Both the position numbers and the translations under genes were made by a program. A DNA stretch of 64,000 bases from Cymbomonas tetramitiformis. Taxonomy: Eukaryota > Chlorophyta > Pyramimonadophyceae > Pyramimonadales > Pyramimonadaceae. The number at the start of each line of letters is the position of its first letter. Positions within the stretch are counted from its first letter, which is position 1. The notes beneath the pieces are model-generated. The model worked only from the letters and a program-made list of their open reading frames with translations, was not told where the DNA came from and made no database searches. Positions 57,301 to 64,000 of the stretch are shown here, piece by piece. Location of the stretch: contig LGRX02035087.1 of assembly GCA_001247695.2 (NCBI GenBank), forward strand, positions 1 to 64,000, given 5' to 3'.

Positions 57301-58400
57301 TCCCTGCACTCCCAACACACGATCGGAGAGAAGCATACTCACTGTGCAAGGGGGGGCCTGCTACAACAGAGATCCATGAGCAGCGAAAGCAGCCCATAAG
57401 GGCAAGCAAGAGCCCAGACCCTCTGCATAAGGTGCTCACAACGAAACCCAAGCCTCTGTCTGAACCGGCAATCACTGCATCACGAGATACCCGAACACCA
57501 AACAGGGACGGGGGGTGCCATCGAACAGGAGGAAGGCACACCACCGAGACCCTGGAGGAGGTGGAGACTCTGTCTGCAAGCCAGGCTGTCGCAAGAAACA
57601 CAGGAGATATAGAAAGTTGCAATCCTTGCCTAGACAACTTAGAAACTGTAATATTAATAATGAGCCACACCACTCATATGATGCCCTGCCATACCCATGC
57701 ACTTCCCAAGAGACCTACGGCACGAACTCATGCAGCACAGCATAGCCACCCAGCATGGAAACTGAGCTCGGGCCCGAACTCAATGAACCCCTGTATGGCG
57801 CACCCCGCCCACCTTAAAACACATAACAAGATAGTAGCACCAGATGAAACACCCCCACGATACCATAGCAACTATAATAAATTAACGGAAGAAAGCGACC
57901 GAAAAGCAAGGAACAACTTGCACCTAGACATGCTGGAAGCATGCAACTGCAGCAGGGGCACACTAAGCTTCCCCAGTACGATACACACATGCCTTACCCA
58001 ACTTGCTAACTCTGATAGCAACCGGTGCCTGCCGATGACTATGGTAAAGCCCAGCTGCAATTGCACACCTCTGCAAAGACGCATGCTGTACATTGCAAGT
58101 GATAACAAAAGCACACTCTCACACAGTGAATTAACATTGCACCATTGCAATATACAGGCGAACCCTACCGAAACCCTACCGAATATGAATGCAAATGACC
58201 TCACACAGGCCTGTATAATGATAGGGAAGGCAAAAAAACTTTGGGGAATGGCTCAGAGGGACAAAAGAGTACCACACACAAAATGTTGGGACAAACTGCC
58301 AACATTCGACCACAAGCGAATTCCTAAAAATGCTCTACGTAAAAACATGCCTTTTCGGAAAACACGGCCGAACGCCCCGAAACTGCTGCACAACTACTAG
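54340..58400 (+). CDS. Large unassigned ORF1 of the Ulp1 locus
   Basis: About 1350 residues open. No ATG opens the frame; instead TACTAAC, 8 nt and CTCGCAG end at 54339, a near-ideal branch site and 3' splice site, so the coding exon probably begins at 54340 after an intron. Residues 1-330 are Ser/Thr/Pro/Lys-rich and look disordered. Residues about 370-720 (55440-56460) have alternating hydrophobic strands and helices and look globular, with no family recognised. Next come an Ala-rich coiled coil (about 56640-56720) and a basic Arg/Lys/Pro tail. After about 57560 the composition changes and translation is doubtful. No transposase, RT or integrase motif was seen. Confidence 0.6.
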
Positions 58401-58990
58401 TATACACATAGAAAACGGGGCCCGCTTCAACGGGAGCATTAGGGGTGTTACAATGTGTGATTTAAGGTGGTGTAACGCTGTAACCATAAACCCAGCAAAC
58501 AATAAACACAATTGTGCCCCTGACCAAACAGCAACAGCCCAAGATAAACACCCCTACCAACTGACAGCAATGATACCACCCACCCAACCGCAACGACACA
58601 ACCACCACGTCGCAGCGAACCCTAACGGAACCCTAACAGCAAAAGATGCAAAATGTGATGCAGAGCCCAGTATTCTAACAAGAGCGATGGGAAACCTTAG
58701 GGGAAGGTTCAGGAAGGCGTGGGAGCGACATACACGAAACATGGGGAAACACAAACTTTCGACCACAAACGAATTCCTGAAAATACTCTACGTTAAATTT
58801 GAAAAAATTGCAAAACACACCGGAACACCGCCAAACTCTCACACAATAATGGGTCAATGCACCGAATACAAAAAGCGCCCCGGAAAAAATATTAGGGGAG
58901 TTACAGTAGCGGACTTAGGGGAATGTAACGCTGTAACCACAAACCCAGCACAGATGCAAACGGAAACACGCTGCACTGGAGGTTCACGAC
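58200..58990 (+). repeat. In-phase tandem duplication, 453 bp offset
   Basis: TTCGACCACAARCGAATTCCT at 58305 recurs at 58758, and ATTAGGGGWGTTACA at 58438 recurs at 58891, both 453 bp apart (151 codons). In the ORF2 frame both copies read IRGVT..DL..CNAVT.NPA. Divergence is substantial, so the duplication is not recent. Confidence 0.8.
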
Positions 58991-60456
58991 GCGATGTTAC
59001 CACGACGCTGCAAAATGCTGCGATAGCCATGACCCCGATACTCATTACGCTGACAACCACACTCATGCTGAGAGGGATAACACCCGAGCGAACAGGGGGA
59101 ACAGGGGGCACAAAACACCACGACACAACATGCAGCCGCAGGACTAGGAGAAAACTAACCGCGATAAGGAATGCGGCGAAACGATGGACACAACCACCCC
59201 ATGGCTACAAGCTGCTCAGGATAATTTACCGAAATGGTAAACCCATGTTCATTAGAACAAGGAACCCCAAATATGCGGTAACTGCAATACCAGAGGGCGC
59301 CCCAACCAAGGGCAAACAGCTGAGGCGGGGGGTTGAGCAAAGAATGAAGCAGCGAGACAGCCGCCGCAAGAAGGGCATGACAGGTGGGGGAAGCCAGGAC
59401 CACACGGGAATACACCCACACAACACCACCACAAGAGGACTGTTCGAAAGGAAGGGCCGGCTGAACATGTTCCAAATGCAACATGCCCACTCACTATATG
59501 AGAATAACCCAATGCCCCCTCTGGTGGTGGCCTCAATGAGGGAAGCACTGAAACCAGGGAACAACAAAGAGCCGCACACCACGAAGGCATTGGAGCTACT
59601 CGAGAACCTCCGGAGCTTCTGCATACCGGTATGCGATGGCAAGCACTGGAGGGTGGTGCTGGCGGGACCAGACAAGGCAAACGACAAACTTAAACTCTGG
59701 ATTTACGACTCCTTGAACGGCAAAACCAACGCGACACTGCGTAACACCAGAAGGTTGACAACAGAAATGACCAACTGGGCGGAACATCTCACCGGGAAAC
59801 TAAACAGGCAGGTAACTGTGGAACTGATGAACGTAGGCAACCAAAGTGCACAAGACCATTACAGTTGTGGGGTGTGGGTCTTGATGGCCACCAAAGCATG
59901 GATGCACTTCCAGAAGACATGCCCGGAGGGACACTGGCCTACTCACTTCAATGAGGCAGTCAGCAAATGGGGAACCACCAACAGGGCAGCGGTCGATGCC
60001 TACAGAAAGTCGATACAGCAATCGGTAAAGGAGAGGATAACTGCCGCGGAAGGACCAAGACAACTGCCGGGAGATGGTCAACACGCAATGGAAACCTGGA
60101 GGCACAAAAGTAGCCCAGACACAAACCCGCAAGCCAAGTCACAAGCACCACGAACCCAAGAAAGAAGTGGCAGGGAAGCCACGAAACAACAAGGACTGTG
60201 GAGATGGCTCCACAGACTGACCCCTACGAACCCGGCAAGCCGCAATGAGCAAACACTAGGAGAACAGGGAACTATGGAAACCCACTCAGATGAGGAGGAG
60301 GAGGAGATATGTGATGAACCCACCACACAATGGAAAAAATTCGAAGACACGCAACAGGGGGCACTGGAAACAAGCCAAGACCCCCAAAAACACCAGCCCC
60401 CCCTCACTGAGCCAAAGAAGGTAGACATACCAATGTATAACTCCATCGGCCAATAG
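58330..60456 (+). CDS. Ulp1/C48-type cysteine protease ORF2
   Basis: A 708-residue ORF overlapping ORF1 by 71 bp in the +1 frame; the frame is open upstream of 58330, so a frameshift or splice from ORF1 is possible. The N-terminal third holds the duplicated 151-residue unit. The C-terminal half has the C48 (SUMO protease-like) triad: His in KHWRVVL (59644), Asp in YDSLNG (59707), Gln in AQDHYSCGVW (59851) and nucleophile Cys (59866). The tail has an acidic EEEEE run (about 60292-60310). Ulp1-like proteases are common passengers of eukaryotic DNA transposons and of some retroelements, but no partner transposase is visible here. The target could be SUMO/ubiquitin-like conjugates or the ORF1 protein. 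Confidence 0.7.
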   Translation: MLYVKTCLFGKHGRTPRNCCTTTSIHIENGARFNGSIRGVTMCDLRWCNAVTINPANNKHNCAPDQTATAQDKHPYQLTAMIPPTQPQRHNHHVAANPNGTLTAKDAKCDAEPSILTRAMGNLRGRFRKAWERHTRNMGKHKLSTTNEFLKILYVKFEKIAKHTGTPPNSHTIMGQCTEYKKRPGKNIRGVTVADLGECNAVTTNPAQMQTETRCTGGSRRDVTTTLQNAAIAMTPILITLTTTLMLRGITPERTGGTGGTKHHDTTCSRRTRRKLTAIRNAAKRWTQPPHGYKLLRIIYRNGKPMFIRTRNPKYAVTAIPEGAPTKGKQLRRGVEQRMKQRDSRRKKGMTGGGSQDHTGIHPHNTTTRGLFERKGRLNMFQMQHAHSLYENNPMPPLVVASMREALKPGNNKEPHTTKALELLENLRSFCIPVCDGKHWRVVLAGPDKANDKLKLWIYDSLNGKTNATLRNTRRLTTEMTNWAEHLTGKLNRQVTVELMNVGNQSAQDHYSCGVWVLMATKAWMHFQKTCPEGHWPTHFNEAVSKWGTTNRAAVDAYRKSIQQSVKERITAAEGPRQLPGDGQHAMETWRHKSSPDTNPQAKSQAPRTQERSGREATKQQGLWRWLHRLTPTNPASRNEQTLGEQGTMETHSDEEEEEICDEPTTQWKKFEDTQQGALETSQDPQKHQPPLTEPKKVDIPMYNSIGQ

Positions 60457-60569
60457 CTAATTGCAACGCTTAAAATTATACGTATGGAGGCTTGTGGGGG
60501 TTTATACGCAAAAAGTTAAGAAAAGATAAGAAAACTTAAGAAAAAGTTAAGAAAACTTAAGATAATACC

Positions 60570-61085
60570 TGTAATAGTGACACGTGCGGATAAGCGCACA
60601 ATAGTGGCACGGCACGGGCCTCACACTGCCCATACGCCCGTCCACACGTCGTCCGTACGCGTCGGTACGGCCCAGGGACACGCCCCCATGGTGTCCATGT
60701 GGCTGATGAAGGGGCAGGAAATGCTCGGGTACACCGACTTAGGCCCGGGTGCAATGGCTGTCCACACGTGCGGACAAGCGCACAATAGTGGCACGGCACG
60801 GGCCTCACACTGTCCATACGCCCGTCCACACGTCGTCCGTACGCATCAGTATGTCCAGGGACACGTCCACATGGTGTCCACATGGCTGAGGAGGGGGCAA
60901 GCAGTGCTCGGGTACACCCAGGCCCGGGTGCAATGGCTGTCCACACGTGCGGACAAGCGCAAACGAGTGGCACGGCACGGGCCTCACACTGTCCATACGC
61001 CCGTCCACACGTCGTCCGTACGCGTCGGTACGGTCCAGGGACACGTCCCCATGGTGTCCATATGGCTGAGGAGGGGTAGAAGCGG
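60570..61085. repeat. Roughly 180-bp tandem array, about 2.8 units
   Basis: AGTGGCACGGCACGGGCC recurs at 60603, 60787 and 60966. Units are rich in GTCCACACGTCGTCCGTACG and GTGTCCA words. The open frames on both strands are repeat artefacts. Confidence 0.9.
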
Positions 61086-61439
61086 CATTCTCGCTGTCCG
61101 CACGTGTGGACAACAATTTCCAGTGGTTCATACGTATGGACGGCACCTATCCATACGGTCGGGCAGTGTACGGAGCGTCCACACGCGTAATAAAATCAGG
61201 TAAACTAGCATACGTCGTCCACACGGAAGCGCACGTATGGACGACGTGTGGATTTATCGTATGGACACCGCATGAACATCACTTTTACAAATTAGACAAT
61301 TTCACACGTGTGGATTTAGCAAAAAAAGCGTCCATACGGCGTCCGCATGCCATCCACACGTCGGACGGACGGTGTTCCACGCGTGCGGACAGGCCAATAA
61401 TTTGTAGGGACTTCGGGCTCCCATCGGACGGATGCTACA
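61086..61439. repeat. Non-tandem continuation rich in CGTATGGAC/GTCCACACG words
   Basis: At least ten variants in both orientations, as at 38640-39310. It ends at CTACAG (61440), where the Copia frame begins abruptly. Confidence 0.7.
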
Positions 61440-62213
61440 GTGACCTTTCACCTGTTCGGTGTTTGTGTCCAGGACGGCTCAATCGATCACTTCGTCATCC
61501 CCGGGGCCCATTACAAGAAGGGTGCCCGGACCTTGCTGTCCGTCAGGGTCATGCTGGCCCTGGGCTTCGGCTCCCCTTATCTCCTCGCCCGCACCTACAC
61601 CCACCTGCCTACTGGCCGTGTATACACTATACTGGACAGTGCCATTGACTACCTGTGGGATGAGGTGCCGCCGAGCACGGCTAGTGCCCTGGCGGGGACT
61701 GTGTCCGATGTGCGCACTGGTGAGATATGTGACTGCTGGATGTGGGCACGGTCTGAGTATGCACAGTGGGCATTCCTCAAAGGGTCCCTAGCGGCCCTTG
61801 ATAAAACTGGAGAGCCCAACTTCGATGTGTCCCTATTCGGTGATGACCTTCCGCCTGGACAAGGCAACAACCACGGCTGCCCAGTCAGGTATTCACTGTC
61901 TGACTCTTGCTGGGACCATATCCGGGCTGGCGGGTACTTCTACGGCAACCCGCCCTTTGACAGGGCCACCTGTGAGAGACTTATCAGAAAGGCCAATCAG
62001 GACTTTGCCACCGACCCCCTTCACACGGTATTCCTTGTCCTCATGCCCCAGACTTATCTTCGGGCACTGGCAGAGCACCTTGTGCACTGGGAGATATTGC
62101 ATGTGTACCCTACTAGGACAAAGCAGCTGTTCAGCTACCGCAGAGCGCACACATATGCCGGCAGGCCCCTGCGGTCGGCTGCCCAGAGGGTGGTTGTGAC
62201 CGTGTGTTCATAG
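61440..62213 (+). CDS. Copia polyprotein segment with adenine-methyltransferase-like domain
   Basis: The first about 65 residues (HFVIPGA..RTLLSVRVMLALGF) resemble the end of a Copia protease region (VPdl..NLLSV..L...G). From about 61800 the frame has FDVSLFGDD, then SWDHIRAGGYFYGNPPFDR with NPPF at 61947-61958, an amphipathic helix, and a TVFLVLMPQTY strand. This order (FD.., W.., NPP[FY], hydrophobic strand ending in P) is the signature of N6-adenine methyltransferases of the phage Dam-like and PCIF1-like groups. The frame ends at a TAG near a frameshift into the zinc region. The upstream gag and protease catalytic part are missing from the window or replaced by the repeat array. Confidence 0.6.
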   Translation: MTFHLFGVCVQDGSIDHFVIPGAHYKKGARTLLSVRVMLALGFGSPYLLARTYTHLPTGRVYTILDSAIDYLWDEVPPSTASALAGTVSDVRTGEICDCWMWARSEYAQWAFLKGSLAALDKTGEPNFDVSLFGDDLPPGQGNNHGCPVRYSLSDSCWDHIRAGGYFYGNPPFDRATCERLIRKANQDFATDPLHTVFLVLMPQTYLRALAEHLVHWEILHVYPTRTKQLFSYRRAHTYAGRPLRSAAQRVVVTVCS

Positions 62214-62476
62214 CTGGCACTCCTTTCCCTATAGTGATATCGTATTGGGACCGGCACTCTTCTATGCGGTTTACCCCTGAGAGGTGGTGCCATGCGGTCT
62301 ATGCGCATGGCTCTGGTATTCGGCTGGCACAGCTGATGGACCTGGGCATTACTCTGGCCAGGCCTGGCACTACCGCCACCAAGGCTCAGCTGTTGGCTCA
62401 CCGCACCTGTGTTGAGGGTTGTTGTGCTGTGTGTGCCCGCATGAATACTGATCGGACCGGTACAGTACCTTTATAA
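62204..62476 (+). pseudogene. Copia GAG-pre-integrase zinc region
   Basis: In the +2 frame relative to its neighbours. RWCHAVYAHGSG .. CVEGCCAVC gives the H-x4-H and C-x2-C arrangement of the HHCC finger that precedes the Copia integrase core. Frameshifts lie at both borders (about 62200 and 62470). Confidence 0.65.
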
Positions 62477-62844
62477 CCTTCAGCCAGGCACCACCTGGGT
62501 TGTTGACACCATTGGTCATATTGAGCCCATCGGATTTGATGGCAGCCGGTACCGTTGGACCTTTGTGGAGTTTACGGTGCGCTACACTCCGGTTTACTTC
62601 TCAGCTGAGAGGTCCGCATATTCCTTTGTCCTTGTTCAGTTCCTTGCTGAGGTACGGGAGATGGGCTTCTCGGTGTCTGGTCTGGTGCTCCGCTCTGACT
62701 GTGCTCCGGAGTTGTGTGACCCCGCAGCTCTGCAAATCTACAAGCGGCACAACATTCAGCACCGCACCACCTCCCCGACACTTCACTCGCAGAACTTTAT
62801 GGCCGAGTATGTGATCGGTAAGATCTCCCGTATCTCCCGTGCTA
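62477..62844 (+). pseudogene. Copia integrase core, first part
   Basis: Holds WVVDTIG (first catalytic Asp, codon 62505), SGLVLRSDCAPEL (second Asp) and, after HSQNFMAEYV, the catalytic Glu. The order and spacing fit a Copia DD(35)E integrase. Cut at 62844 by a MITE. Confidence 0.8.
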
Positions 62845-63324
62845 CAGTAAGAGTCAACCAATAAGAGAAAGCTACGTTAAGAAACCAGCCAGCTTTTTGG
62901 GTGGGGGGGGGTCACAAGTTTAGGAGAAAAGCTGGCTGGTTTTAAAAGTTAAGAGATTGGCAAAAATAAGAAATATGGAGGCTGGCTAGACCCCAGGACA
63001 TTTTCTTAAAATATAGCAAAATAAGTACGGCTTTGATGTTAGAAAAGTCATCTTGTGCGAGTAGACCTTCCCTAACATCACTAATAACTTACCGCAATTG
63101 TGAACGTGTCGCGTCGTCCATCACGGTAGTGGGCGGTTTTTTCGAAGTGAGGATGTGCTGCGAATCCAATACGAGAAAACTGATTTTTCACTCTTAAGAA
63201 TGAGAAAAGCTAGCTGGCAAAATAAGCGGTTTTCTCTTATTTCGTCGGCTCTCTTAGGTACCGAAGCTGGGGGGGAGGGGGCTGACCCCGAAATCTCTGT
63301 TTTCTTATTGGTTGACTCTTACTG
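62845..63324. mobile_element. Mariner-type MITE, copy 2, inside Copia integrase
   Basis: 480 bp, CAGTAAGAGTCAACCAATAA at the left and its exact reverse complement at the right, with TA on both sides (62843-62844, 63325-63326). It shares the CCAGCCAGC, G-run and GCTGGCTGG blocks with 28354-28902. With the TA duplication the insert is 482 bp, so its removal does not by itself restore the integrase frame. Confidence 0.9.
63005..63122 (-). pseudogene. Relic of the MITE short ORF
   Basis: The minus strand reads MDDATRSQLR, a TAA within CGGTAAGTTATT, then VREGLLAQDDF..IKAVLI, which parallels the ORF at 28459-28698. The stop sits inside a perfect donor-like GTAAGT, so splicing is conceivable; otherwise the ORF is broken. 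Confidence 0.4.
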
Positions 63325-63899
63325 TATCCTGGTATGCTGGTATGGACTATACCTATTGGCCCCTTGCCGATGCTCATTCTCGGCTGCTCTGGGACATCAT
63401 GCCTCATGGGCAGAGTGCGGTGGTACCACATTATCACCTCCTGGGACACCACTTCACTTATTCCCGGGTTGAGATATTTGGCACTTATTGCTATGTCAGT
63501 ATGGATGACCAGCACATGCGGGCGCGGCACCCGGGGGTGTCCAAGAAGCGGACCCCCCGTGCCTGGCATGGGCGGTTTGTGTGCATAGACCTCACGTCCT
63601 CAGCATACCTGGTCCTAGACCTTGAGAAGAATAAGGTGGTGCAAGTCGGTGCGCCCCTCTTCATCAGGAAATACACAGAGTTCGGCCAGGTGATGTCCAC
63701 TTTCCCTGACCCCACGGTTGCCCTTGAGCCGGCCCCAGCGGTTGAGCAGCAGAGTCCGCAGCCCTGGCAGGACTATACCACCGATATGGTGGTGTCACTG
63801 CACTCGGCCAGTGTCTATTATCACAGTCAGGACGGCGAGACTTATGCTACGGTACCGCTTGTTCAGCAGTCTGGTGATATGACTTCAGCTCAGCAGTAG
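63325..63899 (+). pseudogene. Copia integrase, C-terminal part
   Basis: Frame from about 63330: WPLADAHSRLLWDIM, SRVEIFGTYCYV (the Copia LRVFGC motif) and AWHGRFVCIDLTSSAYLVLD (the GYS..KGYR module), followed by a Pro/Gln-rich linker and TAG at 63897. Confidence 0.8.
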
Positions 63900-64000
63900 C
63901 TCAGCAGTATGCTATGGCAGACCCCACCAGTTCTATGTGGCATGACCTGGTTCAGTGGCTGGACCGCCGCAGGACTGTGGACTGCATCAATGAACATTAT
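63900..64000 (+). other. Copia polyprotein continuing past the window edge
   Basis: The frame starting near 63902 is open to the window end (YAMADPTSSMWHDLVQWLD..). It presumably leads toward reverse transcriptase, which is outside the window. Confidence 0.4.

Noticed and set aside
55061..57320. Many long minus-strand frames opposite ORF1
   Set aside because: Shadows of a GC-rich coding strand; no conserved motif, and ORF1 spans all of them.
60557..61203. Open frames of 113-208 residues on both strands
   Set aside because: Products of the roughly 180-bp GC-rich tandem array; the periodic peptide mirrors the DNA repeat.

Overview
The window looks like a repeat-rich nuclear segment of a eukaryote of the green lineage, most likely an alga. 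The evidence is: imperfect TTTAGGG/CCCTAAA (plant-type) telomere-like repeats at the left edge; spliceosomal intron signals; a leucine-rich-repeat gene built from 72-nt exons with an SPPP-rich region; and Ty3 chromovirus, Copia, hAT-type and mariner-type elements. The species cannot be named from the sequence alone. No bacterial operon, rRNA or CRISPR array was seen.

Layout. 1-7.08 kb: telomere-like foldback DNA, an LTR fragment, two candidate small host genes (an acylated MGC coiled-coil protein and a membrane-anchored ABM-fold protein) and a 270-bp hAT-type MITE. 7.08-37.27 kb: one nest of LTR retrotransposons. The outermost is a gag-only element on the minus strand (called F here; 260-bp LTRs at both ends). 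Its gag gene is split by a 26.6-kb insertion at 9866-36488, bounded by GTTCG on both sides; removing it restores the gag reading frame. The insertion consists of a miniature LTR element with a tRNA-like sequence in each LTR (X, minus strand) joined to a Ty3/chromovirus (A, plus strand). A in turn contains a second relative (B, TSD TAATT), a 1.07-kb inverted-repeat element, a second gag-only element (C, TSD ATATG) and a mariner-type MITE. A encodes gag, protease, RT, RNase H, integrase and chromodomain, with frameshifts and an apparent 84-bp intron inside the integrase.

37.3-43 kb: a perfect hairpin, a tRNA-like sequence, a region dense in GTCCATACG-like words, a 13-bp minisatellite and inverted-repeat elements. 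43-47.5 kb (minus strand): a multi-exon LRR, proline-rich, transmembrane gene. 49.4-50.7 kb: a 178-bp satellite interrupted by a second hAT-type MITE. 51.0-52.0 kb: the C-terminal half of a RecQ helicase. 52.9-54.2 kb: a tandem array whose units each carry a hairpin, then a 582-bp inverted-repeat element. 54.3-60.5 kb: two long unassigned ORFs, the second with a Ulp1/C48 cysteine protease domain. 60.6-61.4 kb: another GTCCACACG-rich array. 61.4 kb to the right edge: part of a Copia polyprotein that carries an NPPF adenine-methyltransferase-like domain between protease-like and integrase regions, with its integrase split by a mariner-type MITE.

Most of the DNA is mobile-element sequence in layers. 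The least explained pieces are the two-ORF Ulp1 locus, the methyltransferase-bearing Copia, the intron-bearing chromovirus and the tRNA-bearing miniature LTR element.
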